In this document: piece by piece, positions 28,546 through 37,055 of the stretch
How the letters are laid out: each line of letters opens with the position of its first letter
How positions within the stretch are numbered: the stretch's first letter is position 1
IMG/VR virus record: IMGVR_UViG_3300030329_003696
Coordinates: 1-64,000 of that record
DNA length: 64,000 nucleotides
DNA from: a virus
Direction: 5' to 3' (one strand)
The notes under the pieces: generated by a model
Told to the model about the DNA's origin: nothing
Databases searched by the model: none
The model's input: only the letters and a program-made list of their open reading frames with translations
Made by a program: the position numbers and the translations under genes

Positions 28546-29309
28546 TATTCAACCTCTATAAAACGTTTTGACCTTGCCGGAAACTTTCCTTTAATAGAAT
28601 TCAGTTTTTGTAAAACCTGCTCTATAATACTTTCCTTCTTAGCTAGGGATTCAGAACCTAGAGACTTGACCCTTATTACGACGTACCCCTTACTTAGTAA
28701 GGTTCCACTTTTTCTTAGGTCTGCGTTCACTTGTTTCTGCAACTTATCATCTCCCCAGATAGGAAGAAAATGAGAAGGCCCATCTACCTCTATTATAGTC
28801 TTCAGCTCTGGAATATACAAATCTATTTCTAGATTTTCTGACGGAATAATCATTTCATGCATCTTCACCCTAAATCCGTCCTTCTCAAGGCGAGACTGTA
28901 TAAATTTCTCCAGCTTAGAACCCTCAGTAGCTGCGGTACGAATGGCGGCGATCCCTTTAGAACGCATGTTTTCTTTTTGTTGTGCCGTCATGCTTTTCCA
29001 GTTCTTCTTGGCCATCTTGACACGTTTCGCCCTTTCTTTATCGCTCATTTCTCCCCAGTAGTCAACCAAGCTGCTACTAATTTTTAATCGCTCCTCACGA
29101 GATCTTTTCTTGCCCATTGTGGGGTGAGCACTTCGACCGCTTTCAAGTGCGTTTTTCTGTGCCTCACTTTTATTTTTTAGAGGGATGTTATGTTTTATTA
29201 ATGTTCGTCTAATTTTATTTGGATATGTTTCCAGATGTTTAGCTATTTCATATGTGCTAAAGTTATCGTTATTATACATATCTATTACTTTTTGTTCAAA
29301 ATCTTTCAT
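28545..29309 (-). CDS. Homing-type endonuclease, HTH/NUMOD-like N-terminus and EDxHD (Vsr-like) nuclease domain
   Basis: A 254-residue protein. The N-terminus (about 1-45) is a helix-turn-helix with YEIAKHLETYPNKIRRTL. Residues 65-85 (MGKKRSREERLKISSS) match the NUMOD3 DNA-binding motif of homing enzymes. The C-terminal domain has Glu134, Asp163 (NLEIDLYIPEL), Asp176 and His180 (EVDGPSH) and Asp197, the pattern of the EDxHD/Vsr-like nucleases such as I-Bth0305I within the PD-(D/E)XK group. It overlaps both neighbours by 1-4 bases, which is unusual for a freestanding mobile gene, so it may have been integrated stably into the operon. No intron was seen beside it. Confidence 0.65.
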   Translation of the reverse strand: MKDFEQKVIDMYNNDNFSTYEIAKHLETYPNKIRRTLIKHNIPLKNKSEAQKNALESGRSAHPTMGKKRSREERLKISSSLVDYWGEMSDKERAKRVKMAKKNWKSMTAQQKENMRSKGIAAIRTAATEGSKLEKFIQSRLEKDGFRVKMHEMIIPSENLEIDLYIPELKTIIEVDGPSHFLPIWGDDKLQKQVNADLRKSGTLLSKGYVVIRVKSLGSESLAKKESIIEQVLQKLNSIKGKFPARSKRFIEVE

Positions 29310-29749
29310 GATAGCACCTTTTTAATTTCGTCAATACTCAGTTCTTTTATTTTTAGGGGTTCCACACCAGTTAGCCTGAACACTTCGTCCGAGTCTTCTT
29401 CGCCCGTAACAATCACTGGTACAGATCTAGCTAGTCTAAATAACTCTAGAACACCAAACCTTTCCTTATCCTGCTCACTGTAAAGATAGGACAATTTAAA
29501 TTTATTGACTATCCTAGCGGCTGCTATTGTGTTTTCCATAGTAGTAGCTATTAAGTTGCCGGTAAACGACCACATGTCGGCAGAATTAAACATACCAAAT
29601 CTATTACTAACTGGACTAAATTCTACATAGTTGTAAAACAAGCTGGCATCTTTTATGCTTCGCTCATCTACAGCCTCGTTTAAGGCATTGAAGATTTCTG
29701 TGTTCTGGGGGCTTCCCCCATTACTGTCTGTATAAAAAGCTATGTGCAT
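29306..29749 (-). CDS. Short protein of unknown function in the glycan locus
   Basis: A 147-residue protein. The frame opens at 29770, but ATG 29749 (MHIAFYTDSNGG) has AGGAG eight bases upstream and overlaps the preceding stop by 10 bases, so it is preferred. The N-terminal beta strand followed by a Gly-rich turn resembles the start of a GT-B or sugar-nucleotide protein, and the C-terminus (VPVIVTGEEDSDEVFRL) looks like the end of a Rossmann-like fold, but no family signature is complete. It sits directly after GDP-fucose synthase, so a role in the glycan pathway is plausible. It could be a reduced glycosyltransferase or a regulator. Confidence 0.4.
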   Translation of the reverse strand: MHIAFYTDSNGGSPQNTEIFNALNEAVDERSIKDASLFYNYVEFSPVSNRFGMFNSADMWSFTGNLIATTMENTIAAARIVNKFKLSYLYSEQDKERFGVLELFRLARSVPVIVTGEEDSDEVFRLTGVEPLKIKELSIDEIKKVLS

Positions 29750-30660
29750 TTTTGTTCTCCTAAAAACCATTCTATTGTTTGTTTTAATCCGGTTTGAAAA
29801 TCTGTTTTCGCTTCAAACCCAAGCCTAGCCTTAGCACGAGTAGTGTCCAAACATCTGCGAGGTTGACCATCCGGCTTGTCGGACTCCCAGACTATTCGCC
29901 CCTCATATCCCATCTGCTCACCAATTTCAGTAACTAGGTCTTTTATCTTTATCTCCTTGCCTGTTCCCACGTTGATTGGCTCTGGGTCTACATCCTTTTC
30001 GATAGCTAGTCTAACCGCTTCTGCACAATCTAGTGCGAATAGAAACTCTCTAGATGCTTCTCCAGTACCCCAAACCCTTACCTCTCGATCACCGTTCTTC
30101 ATAGCATTATAAAACTTCAAAATAAGGGCTGGTATAACATGGCTACTTGTTAAATTAAAATGATCGTGCGGGCCGTACATATTAACAGGAATGAGATTTA
30201 CACAGTTCATTTTATATTGTTCGTGATAAGTCTCCAGAAGCTTCATTAAAGTCTTTTTAGCTATGCCATACGGTGCGTTAGTTTCTTCTGGGTAGCCACT
30301 CCATATCCGTTTTTCCTCAAATGGAACCGGTGTAAACTTTGGATAAGCACAGACAGTTCCCAATAAAATAAACTTACCCACCGAGTATATTCTGGAAGCT
30401 TCTATTATGTTAGCACCCATGATAAGATTTTCGTACATAAACTTACCTGGGTTTTCTCTGTTAGCTAAGATTCCACCAACAGAACCAGCTGCGTGTACCA
30501 CAATGTCAAACCCACCATCTCTTATCAGCTTGTTGCATATTTCTTGACTTCTTAAGTCAAAGTTAGAACCAATTCCGTGCAGGTCGTATTGGCTGGATAG
30601 TACCTTGGTTAGGTTTTTTCCTAAGAATCCAGTTGCACCAGTTAGTAAAACTTTCTTCAC
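29740..30660 (-). CDS. fcl: GDP-L-fucose synthase (GDP-4-keto-6-deoxymannose 3,5-epimerase/4-reductase)
   Basis: A 306-residue extended short-chain dehydrogenase, the usual length for the family. It converts GDP-4-keto-6-deoxy-D-mannose to GDP-L-fucose in the cytoplasm. Visible features: NAD(P)-binding TGATGFLG (7-14), AAGSVGGILANRENP (57-71), GTVCAYPK (101-108), Tyr131 and Lys135 of YxxxK, and the fucose-synthase stretches NMYGPHDHF and SSHVIPALI followed by VWGTGEASREFLF. The start is GTG, overlapping the upstream stop in GTGA, with AGGAG upstream. The partner enzyme GDP-mannose 4,6-dehydratase is not in this window and must come from elsewhere in the phage or from the host. It supplies donor sugar to the adjacent glycosyltransferases. 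Confidence 0.92.
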   Translation of the reverse strand: MKKVLLTGATGFLGKNLTKVLSSQYDLHGIGSNFDLRSQEICNKLIRDGGFDIVVHAAGSVGGILANRENPGKFMYENLIMGANIIEASRIYSVGKFILLGTVCAYPKFTPVPFEEKRIWSGYPEETNAPYGIAKKTLMKLLETYHEQYKMNCVNLIPVNMYGPHDHFNLTSSHVIPALILKFYNAMKNGDREVRVWGTGEASREFLFALDCAEAVRLAIEKDVDPEPINVGTGKEIKIKDLVTEIGEQMGYEGRIVWESDKPDGQPRRCLDTTRAKARLGFEAKTDFQTGLKQTIEWFLGEQKCT

Positions 30661-31370
30661 ACCATTCTCCTTTGTTTAAAATTCTTCCAAGCCTTACAGT
30701 CGATTGTCCAAGGTTTGAATTTGTACCAATAGTGATTTATACAAATCTCGTTAAAGTCGTCGCAGAAGCCAGCACAATTATTCCATCTCCAATCTATCTC
30801 CTTGTCCGTATAATTGTAGTCAATATACCTGAAGTAATTGTAGAGCATCGCTTGGTCTGTTCCGGGACAGAGAAAGGCCGTGTGAAGATTTTGGTAATGA
30901 ACTATATTCTTAAAGTCTAAGATAGTTGGATCACTACAAACCTGAAGTCCACTGTTCAAGAACTTAAACGGTATATGCGAAGTATGCCCCGGAATATTCT
31001 GGTGATCTACCGTTATAAATGGCTTCCTTGTCGAGGCTTCGAGTAGTGGCTCTATATCCCTCATAATTATAGCGTCCGCATCTATAAATATAAACGGCTC
31101 AGGTTCTGAGCAAAGGTTATAAAGTTTAAAACCTACATTGTGTCTAGATTTGTCACTAATTAGGTTATTGGGGAGTACGGTGTCTATATCTAATCTATCT
31201 TTTCTATGATAGCTAACCCTGCTAGAGTCTTCTAGATCTAGATGAATGGAGTCTTCGTACCAAACCTCTATAGGTATACTGGAATACTTTAGAGCACTTT
31301 TCAACCACCAGTCGCAAAGGTCATTGTATTCTTCGCTGTTCGGAAAGTTGAATATTGTTACTATCTTCAT
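30657..31370 (-). CDS. GT-A type glycosyltransferase
   Basis: A 237-residue protein with the GT-A hallmark DxD in FIFIDADAII (Asp97, Asp99), which binds the metal and sugar nucleotide. A nearby FLNSGLQV segment matches the acceptor-side loop of GT8/GT32-like enzymes. There is no signal peptide or membrane segment, so it should act in the cytoplasm. It overlaps fcl by four bases and the sulfotransferase by four, suggesting coordinated expression. Donor and acceptor cannot be read from the sequence. Confidence 0.7.
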   Translation of the reverse strand: MKIVTIFNFPNSEEYNDLCDWWLKSALKYSSIPIEVWYEDSIHLDLEDSSRVSYHRKDRLDIDTVLPNNLISDKSRHNVGFKLYNLCSEPEPFIFIDADAIIMRDIEPLLEASTRKPFITVDHQNIPGHTSHIPFKFLNSGLQVCSDPTILDFKNIVHYQNLHTAFLCPGTDQAMLYNYFRYIDYNYTDKEIDWRWNNCAGFCDDFNEICINHYWYKFKPWTIDCKAWKNFKQRRMV

Positions 31371-32020
31371 ATCCTGACGCTCTCTAACATTAATCTAACA
31401 TCCGATGGCAACATATCCGCTATAACACCCGTTTTTCCGGAAGTATTAACTGACATATGCTTAGGCATAGATTTATACGAAAGCATAATATTCTTATGCT
31501 CATCATAGTTTTTCATAAAGGCTTTTTGTTTCCTAGGGCTTGCTACACCAAAAAATGATGTAAGCCCTTTTATCGCCTTGTCGGGATCATTCATTAGCTG
31601 GTCATAGTCTAACAGGTATTTTTCACCGTTAAAATTTTTGAAGTAGGATATAGCGGAAGCGTATCTTGAGACAGACATCAATAGCCTATCCGCTGTTAAG
31701 TTAGATAAAAAGTCCTCTATGGGTGTCGCCTTGTTCGCATGATTGTCGCTATAACAGTAGCTTGGTATAACTTCTACAGGATCTCTATACGATAGACAAA
31801 GACGGTCAATATCCCTAATGTCCACGTGGTCGTGTACCATAGTGCAAAAGATCTTTTGTCTATCGACATCAAATAGCGGCTCAAAACCGTTTTGTTCAAT
31901 AGTCTCGTTTACAGATTTCTTGTCGTAATACCCGTCTACACATTGTCCAGAAAAGTACTCAAGGATGTATCTAGTCCAAGAGCTTCCGGTTCTGGGGAAG
32001 GAAAGTAAGATGTCTGCCAT
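31367..32020 (-). CDS. PAPS-dependent sulfotransferase
   Basis: A 217-residue protein of the P-loop sulfotransferase fold. The 5'-phosphosulfate loop is SFPRTGSSWTRYIL (7-20). The 3'-phosphate site is LCLSYRDPVEVIPSY (74-88), with Arg79 and Ser87. The C-terminal LLDYDQLMNDP and LTSFFG are typical of carbohydrate sulfotransferases. Such enzymes transfer sulfate from PAPS to a hydroxyl, usually on a sugar. It is shorter than many family members (about 250-300 residues) but the cofactor sites are present. Set among glycosyltransferases, it most likely sulfates the phage-made glycan; PAPS would come from the host. Confidence 0.78.
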   Translation of the reverse strand: MADILLSFPRTGSSWTRYILEYFSGQCVDGYYDKKSVNETIEQNGFEPLFDVDRQKIFCTMVHDHVDIRDIDRLCLSYRDPVEVIPSYCYSDNHANKATPIEDFLSNLTADRLLMSVSRYASAISYFKNFNGEKYLLDYDQLMNDPDKAIKGLTSFFGVASPRKQKAFMKNYDEHKNIMLSYKSMPKHMSVNTSGKTGVIADMLPSDVRLMLESVRI

Positions 32021-32694
32021 TATGTTCTCCCGTCTGTATGTTCTATTTGTTGAGGGTAATTGTATTCCCCGTATATATATCCAGTCAATCCGACCATCAT
32101 ATTTTCTATTCCGTCTGCACGCTTGGGCGTATTTGAAAGGTCAATCCTATCGTTCCAACCATTTAAGTACGACTTCCTGTTTATTATATGAGGATTGTTG
32201 GATCTTTTGGTTGTCTTACAAAAGGTGCAACCATTAACCTGTATTTCTGTCAGTGACTCATTAACAGCGTGAATATTATTTCTCTTATTAAATCTCAGAT
32301 GATCCATGTCCTGTTTTTTCATACAGTCGACTAAAAACCCTAAGCCGTGTTTTATTGTAGGTAAAAACTTCCAGTCGTGTTCAACCTGAAATATATAGTC
32401 AGTATCACAATACTGGGTAGACTTTATGTATCCGTCAGCAAGTCCGTTAGTCACAAAACACTCTTTAACTAAGGGAATTGCCCTAGATATGTGCTCTATG
32501 TAAGAGTTCAACTTGTCTTCGCAGGGTTGCGGATCAATAAAAACTCTTATGTTTTTGATGTGTTGATCCCCAAAGACATCTACAAGACTTCTAAAAGTTC
32601 CCCCGATTAGTTCTCCGCTATCAGAATAACCGTCTGTACAGTTTGTGAATATATTAAGATCTACGCAAGATTGAGACGTATCGTCCGAACTCAT
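32020..32694 (-). CDS. Putative GT-A glycosyltransferase
   Basis: A 224-residue cytoplasmic protein with YIFQVEHDWKF (EHD at 105-107), a DxD-like motif preceded by a hydrophobic strand, as in GT-A enzymes. The N-terminal strand RVFIDPQP and the C-terminal region around GLTGYIYGEYNYPQQIEHTDG fit the same fold. The ATG at 32694 has GGAGG six bases upstream, so the 41-base overlap with the methyltransferase gene upstream appears real. Specificity is unknown. Confidence 0.55.
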   Translation of the reverse strand: MSSDDTSQSCVDLNIFTNCTDGYSDSGELIGGTFRSLVDVFGDQHIKNIRVFIDPQPCEDKLNSYIEHISRAIPLVKECFVTNGLADGYIKSTQYCDTDYIFQVEHDWKFLPTIKHGLGFLVDCMKKQDMDHLRFNKRNNIHAVNESLTEIQVNGCTFCKTTKRSNNPHIINRKSYLNGWNDRIDLSNTPKRADGIENMMVGLTGYIYGEYNYPQQIEHTDGRT

Positions 32695-33178
32695 CTTTAA
32701 CCTCCGTTATTTCTGTTAGTTTCCACCCATCATTTGCCGCAAGGTCGCGACACATCTGGATATAGCTTGGATCATGGCAATCGTCAATAATACAGATAGA
32801 ATTAGTGAACTTCTCTTTCACCTTTAAAAATTCTGTCTTTCTAAATGATTGGTTCTTTAGATCCCAAACGATTAAATCAAAGTCCTCTGAAAAATCATCG
32901 GTATAGGTGTGTAGGTTATCTGAATTTACACCCTCCCTTTTTAGATAACCTTCCGTTTTTTTAAGCCATTCAGCATCTGTGTCGTAAGAATTATTTTCAA
33001 CTTGTGGGCAGTATTTTCTTATTGCGAAGGACGAAAACCCACTACCAAAATCAGCAACTCTTTTAATGCCTTGGTTAGAGTTAATGTATTCGATTAACCA
33101 CTTTACGCTCTGTAGTGACATTGGATGCCCGTACTTAGATACGTTATCGCAGTAGTCTTTATATTCCTCATCAATCAT
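32654..33178 (-). CDS. Class I SAM-dependent methyltransferase
   Basis: A 174-residue protein with motif I VADFGSGFSS (41-50), an acidic residue at the end of the next strand (SYDTDAE), and FDLIVWDL in the motif IV position followed by CIIDDCHD. These are the core elements of a Rossmann-like methyltransferase. It is short, without an N-terminal substrate domain. Embedded in the glycan locus, it may methylate a sugar hydroxyl or carboxyl group. The 3' end overlaps the next glycosyltransferase by 41 bases. Confidence 0.65.
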   Translation of the reverse strand: MIDEEYKDYCDNVSKYGHPMSLQSVKWLIEYINSNQGIKRVADFGSGFSSFAIRKYCPQVENNSYDTDAEWLKKTEGYLKREGVNSDNLHTYTDDFSEDFDLIVWDLKNQSFRKTEFLKVKEKFTNSICIIDDCHDPSYIQMCRDLAANDGWKLTEITEVKDEFGRYVSILRRS

Positions 33179-33179
33179 A

Positions 33180-33977
33180 TTATGTTATTCCCTTAATAGC
33201 GGTTTCCGTGATTCTAAATTTATCGTTATTATTAAAATCTATTTCAGTGATTTGGTTCTTGTGTCCCATATGAATAAACATCGTTTCCCTGCCGTCCTCA
33301 TCTATGGTTAGTTTGCCGTTGTTCCAAGTGGCTGGGATTCTAAGGGGTGGCTGGAGATGCGGACTGCCGTAGTTTTGCATTGTTCTACCTTCGGACAACC
33401 CATAGCAAACATTAAGGTTAGAAGATTTAATAGCTTGATCAAGTCCCACCTCGTCGTAGGCCACATGATCTAACTCTATCATTATGGTATACCACAACTG
33501 ATGAAGCTTAAATACATCTCCTAGGACGGTTCTATAAATACTAAAAGGCCCACAAAGCCTAGTAACGTCTCCGGATATTACCTCGAACTCATCTAGTAGG
33601 CCACTCAGGTAGGAGTCAACGTCCCCAAAAATTAGGTCGAGATCGCAATGTCCCCAAAATTCGTATTTGTTCGCTATGGTCGGAAAAAGGAAATTGTATG
33701 CTGTTTTCCAGTCACATATTTTTCTAACCCTAGGCATTTTATAGTCAATGTTGAGTTTTGTGGAAACGGAAGCTTCGAGGTCAGCTACTGTGTAAGGCAA
33801 AAACCTAACATTTGCAAATCCAAACTCTTCGCAGAACCTATTAGCCTCATCTAGTTCTGGATCATCGGTCATAATACAAAAGTCTGCTGTCTTAACTGTT
33901 GAAGCAGATTTGACAAAAAACGGTATCCAAGACGGAAGTTTTCCAAAGTGGCAGTTAAATAAGCACACCCTTTTCAT
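33180..33977 (-). CDS. DUF6625-type glycosyltransferase
   Basis: A 265-residue protein with the signature EFWGHCDLDLIFGDV (106-120), where Asp112/Asp114 form the metal-binding DxD, preceded by KICDWKTAYNFLFP. This order is characteristic of the DUF6625 family of polysaccharide-type glycosyltransferases. The N-terminus MKRVCLFNCHFGKLPSWIPFF is a typical first strand and helix of the fold, not a signal peptide. It overlaps the exostosin-like gene upstream by four bases. Donor and acceptor are unknown. Confidence 0.7.
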   Translation of the reverse strand: MKRVCLFNCHFGKLPSWIPFFVKSASTVKTADFCIMTDDPELDEANRFCEEFGFANVRFLPYTVADLEASVSTKLNIDYKMPRVRKICDWKTAYNFLFPTIANKYEFWGHCDLDLIFGDVDSYLSGLLDEFEVISGDVTRLCGPFSIYRTVLGDVFKLHQLWYTIMIELDHVAYDEVGLDQAIKSSNLNVCYGLSEGRTMQNYGSPHLQPPLRIPATWNNGKLTIDEDGRETMFIHMGHKNQITEIDFNNNDKFRITETAIKGIT

Positions 33978-34711
33978 ACTAGTGCCTCCAGTTTTTTATA
34001 TAGCTCATCATGGCGACAGTAATTGTCCCAAAATAACATTCCGAGACTACGCATCTTTTGGTATTCATCCTCTGACATACATGAAGCCATAGATGTAAGT
34101 CTATCAATCTCGGGTCTGTTTTGTTCTGCGATTTGTTTCCAACTACGCCCTTCTCCTCCTCTTAGGCAAAAACTGTCCCAATCAATCTCTTTCTTAAATG
34201 GGTAATCGTTCATACCAGTAATAATTGGTATTGAACCAGCCATTAATGATTGATAGGCACGAAAAGAACTAGAACCGATGCCTCTAGGACAAAACACAAA
34301 CTTGGCTCTAGCTATAACCCTTAAAAAGTCCTTTAGTACTGCTCTCTTTACCGATGGCTCAAGGTTGTAAACGGGTGCAGTTTCTTGGAAAACGTATTCC
34401 GGTAGGTTCAAATCTCTAAACACTTCCCTTCCAGCGTAGCTTGTCTGACCCATAAAGTTGAAGACATGATCTTTGGGGGTGGATCTTAGCTCATCAATAA
34501 AATCCGGATCTTCGTTTATAATATCCCATTCGTCGGTCATCATGAGTGGGACGGGTATAACATCAAAATCTTCGCTCTTATATTCCAGCGGCTGTGCAAC
34601 AAAGAAGGTTCCTCCACGCTGATAAGCTATAAATGGCGAATCATCATTTAAATAAGGGTACTTAGTCCCCCCTATGTCTATGTGGCTACATGCTTCAAAT
34701 GGTCTAGTCAT
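33974..34711 (-). CDS. Exostosin-like (GT47) glycosyltransferase
   Basis: A 245-residue protein whose C-terminal half has ARAKFVFCPRGIGSSSFRAY followed by QSLMAGSIPIITG, the signature of the exostosin/GT47 GT-B C-terminal domain, which binds the nucleotide sugar. An N-terminal GT-B half is shortened compared with eukaryotic exostosins, as usual for bacterial and phage versions. Family members transfer glucuronic acid, galactose, xylose or arabinose among others; which one applies here cannot be read. It is a soluble protein, overlapping both neighbours by 4-8 bases. Confidence 0.75.
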   Translation of the reverse strand: MTRPFEACSHIDIGGTKYPYLNDDSPFIAYQRGGTFFVAQPLEYKSEDFDVIPVPLMMTDEWDIINEDPDFIDELRSTPKDHVFNFMGQTSYAGREVFRDLNLPEYVFQETAPVYNLEPSVKRAVLKDFLRVIARAKFVFCPRGIGSSSFRAYQSLMAGSIPIITGMNDYPFKKEIDWDSFCLRGGEGRSWKQIAEQNRPEIDRLTSMASCMSEDEYQKMRSLGMLFWDNYCRHDELYKKLEALV

Positions 34712-35414
34712 TTGTTATTCTTTCCTTTGGGAATCCTAGTTCCTTTCTCTTGTTAAAGACCACTTGGTCTCTCCCCGAGTAGTGCAATGTTTTTTGGGCC
34801 GCTAGGTCTAAATCTCCGTGATTCTCTGTGCCTTGTACGCTATAGTGTTCATGAGAGACTATAACTTTGTCAATAAATTTAGCTTTGGACATCTTGTTTA
34901 CCTCTTCTGTAAACTCGTTATCGCAATACAAGCTCTTGTAATCAGGATGATAAATATAACCAAAGTGATCGTAAAGAGCCTTCCCAAGAATAGAAAAAGT
35001 AATAAGTTCTCCATTTGTATTTCCGTCATTAAAATGAACACAGCCGTCTAGGTTTGGAAAGTGCTCTTGCATAGCTATAGCTATCTCGTTATCCCAATTA
35101 TGAGCCTTTGGAACCATGTCGTCGGACGCACATATAACTATGTCAAAATCTTTACCCTCTATGTGGTTGTTAATAGCACTTATTTTTTCCGTACTCTGAT
35201 CAAAATTGACCACGCCATCAACATTAGACTTTTTATTTAAAATGTATTGTATTCGTTCTTGCACATAAGAGTCTGTCATACTCAAATCTGACAGATCACA
35301 ATTAATGTTAAAGAAAAGTTGGTGGTGCGAACTAGCCGTTTCCACGTATTCATTTAGCACCCTCAAAAACTTTTCTGCCCTCGCAAAGGTCGGGAATTGT
35401 ATTAGTAGCTTCAT
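34704..35414 (-). CDS. Putative family 2-like (GT-A) glycosyltransferase
   Basis: A 236-residue protein beginning MKLLIQFPTFARAEKFLRVL, the usual first strand and helix of a GT-A fold. DFDIVICASDDMVPK carries the DD metal-binding equivalent of the DxD motif, and the later segment IVSHEHYS ends the fold as in GT2-like enzymes. No membrane segments, so it is not a processive synthase. A purine-rich GGGGGATATAATATAT stretch precedes the gene; the GGGGG may serve as ribosome binding site. Confidence 0.6.
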   Translation of the reverse strand: MKLLIQFPTFARAEKFLRVLNEYVETASSHHQLFFNINCDLSDLSMTDSYVQERIQYILNKKSNVDGVVNFDQSTEKISAINNHIEGKDFDIVICASDDMVPKAHNWDNEIAIAMQEHFPNLDGCVHFNDGNTNGELITFSILGKALYDHFGYIYHPDYKSLYCDNEFTEEVNKMSKAKFIDKVIVSHEHYSVQGTENHGDLDLAAQKTLHYSGRDQVVFNKRKELGFPKERITND

Positions 35415-35430
35415 ATATATTATATCCCCC

Positions 35431-36306
35431 TTATTGGCCTTTTACAACTTGATTTTGTAGTTTTTGTAGATTTTTTACAGCCTCTTCATTCTTAAGAAAT
35501 CTCATTAATCTCTCTGCTCGATTGAACGGGGTATGCTTGGCTACGATCTGTTTCTTTAGCTGAGTACCGATATCCGTACACTCTTCTTCGGGTTCTTTGA
35601 AGATACTACCTAGAAACTTATTAAATTGTTCTACAGAGTCCTCTTGTGGAAGTATGTCAACCTTGTGGCAGGCCAAACATGAATCAAAAAATATCTGAGA
35701 CGTTGACAGCTCAACAGATCCAGCTATTACAAACCGTTCATAGAAGTGGTATAAGTTATGTAACATTGCCACATCGGTCTCAATATCTGTATATTCACCA
35801 CCTCCAAGGGATAAGAGGTGATAGTTCTTATTTGACTGCACTGCTTTCTCTACAGACTCTTTATCGCCCTCGTTTAAAATACCTAAAGCCATAGCCGGTT
35901 CGGACGGTCTTTTTTGAAGAAAAATATCAGCCGCTGGATATATCCCATTTAACTTAAGTTTTCTAAACTTCTCTTTTTTGTTAAAGGCGTTAGTGAAAAC
36001 AAAGGGAATATTTATCTTGCCCTCGCTCACCTTTTCTATTGACTCACACTCTTCTGGGTTTGCCCCCGTGACGTTAAGAACCAAATCTGGCCCGCCGTTT
36101 CGCTCAATATATTTTATAACATCATTTCCAAGAAATCTGTAGTGCGTGACCATTACGTCTGGCTTAAATGAGTCAAGTGCGTCGTATGCACTGACATTTG
36201 GATTAGCCCAAATTTCACAGTTGACCCCAGCTATACGCAGAGCATGTGACAAGTAATTCGCTTCTGTAGACAGCTTATTGCTGTAATTTTGAAACATTAT
36301 TTTCAT
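35431..36306 (-). CDS. GT-B fold glycosyltransferase, CgeB-like
   Basis: A 291-residue protein. The N-terminal half (MKIMFQNYSNKLSTEANYLSHAL) looks like the acceptor domain of a GT-B enzyme, with a middle FTNAFNKKEKF segment. The C-terminal part has SQIFFDSCLACHKVDILPQ and ends HTPFNRAERLMRFL, resembling the end of CgeB-like or DUF3880-like glycosyltransferases. The EX7E motif of GT4 is not obvious. It is soluble. The assignment is by overall pattern and is less certain than for the neighbours. Confidence 0.5.
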   Translation of the reverse strand: MKIMFQNYSNKLSTEANYLSHALRIAGVNCEIWANPNVSAYDALDSFKPDVMVTHYRFLGNDVIKYIERNGGPDLVLNVTGANPEECESIEKVSEGKINIPFVFTNAFNKKEKFRKLKLNGIYPAADIFLQKRPSEPAMALGILNEGDKESVEKAVQSNKNYHLLSLGGGEYTDIETDVAMLHNLYHFYERFVIAGSVELSTSQIFFDSCLACHKVDILPQEDSVEQFNKFLGSIFKEPEEECTDIGTQLKKQIVAKHTPFNRAERLMRFLKNEEAVKNLQKLQNQVVKGQ

Positions 36307-37055
36307 AATTCGTTAACCCTTTTTAACGTTTTAATTGTATTTATTTTGACTATCGGTGTACCGGCATTCTCTTTTAGTGTAACCCTTCTTCTGTTTGGCC
36401 AAGCGTTGATCGCCTCGAATAAAAATCTGTTTTTATACTCGGGGTTTGATACGGTATTGTAGAAAGACTGGACTAAGTAGTCACCGGTAATATAAGTAAG
36501 CTCAGTCCATCTGTTCTCCGATACTGCCAATGATAAATTTTCTAGGTTCCCATTATTATCTATAACTCCAACATCAAACTCATCGTCACTATGTCCAACC
36601 TGAAATAGCGTTGAAGACTCTTTGAGATCAATTGATTGTAGATACTCAGGGGTTAGCAAGACGCCCCCACCACATATCACTATATTAGAGTTTGTAACGT
36701 TGTTCAAACAAAGCCTTATGCTCTCGCAACAGTTTGAGTGGAAGTAAACTTGGTTCTCCACTATTCTTATGTTTTCAGAATGCCCAAAAGTTTTTCTTAT
36801 GAAGTTGTATATTTTTGATGTCTCGAAACCGGAACATATGATCACTTCAAAATTTAGAAATGATGCTTTTATTGCCTCTATCTGCCTTTCTATTAGTGTT
36901 TTATCCCCAATCTTGACTAAAGATATCGGACCATATGACTTCATCCTGTAGCCATGATTCTCAGCAAGTAGCACAAAAGAAACCGGACTTTCCCTTTTCT
37001 TCCTGTCTGCCGCAAGAGGACTTGTTATAAACTTCTTATTTTTAGATCTACTCAT
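36303..37055 (-). CDS. Sugar/phosphocholine-type nucleotidyltransferase
   Basis: A 250-residue protein of the NTP-transferase fold: SFVLLAENHGYRMKSYGPISL is a variant of the LAAGxGxRMxxxGPKxL nucleotide-binding loop, followed by IGDKTLIERQIEAI and FEVIICSGFE. The later IVICGGGVLLTPEYL corresponds to the GD metal-binding strand, here GG. Such enzymes make CDP-, GDP- or UDP-activated sugars or alditols. The loop departs from consensus (Glu-Asn for Ala-Gly), so activity should not be assumed. It overlaps its neighbours by 4-8 bases within the glycan operon. Confidence 0.6.
   Translation of the reverse strand: MSRSKNKKFITSPLAADRKKRESPVSFVLLAENHGYRMKSYGPISLVKIGDKTLIERQIEAIKASFLNFEVIICSGFETSKIYNFIRKTFGHSENIRIVENQVYFHSNCCESIRLCLNNVTNSNIVICGGGVLLTPEYLQSIDLKESSTLFQVGHSDDEFDVGVIDNNGNLENLSLAVSENRWTELTYITGDYLVQSFYNTVSNPEYKNRFLFEAINAWPNRRRVTLKENAGTPIVKINTIKTLKRVNEL

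Noticed and set aside
34704-35430. TATAATATATAT before the gene starting at 35414 as a promoter
   Set aside because: It lies within a few bases of the ATG, leaving no room for a leader; the gene is within a continuous operon.
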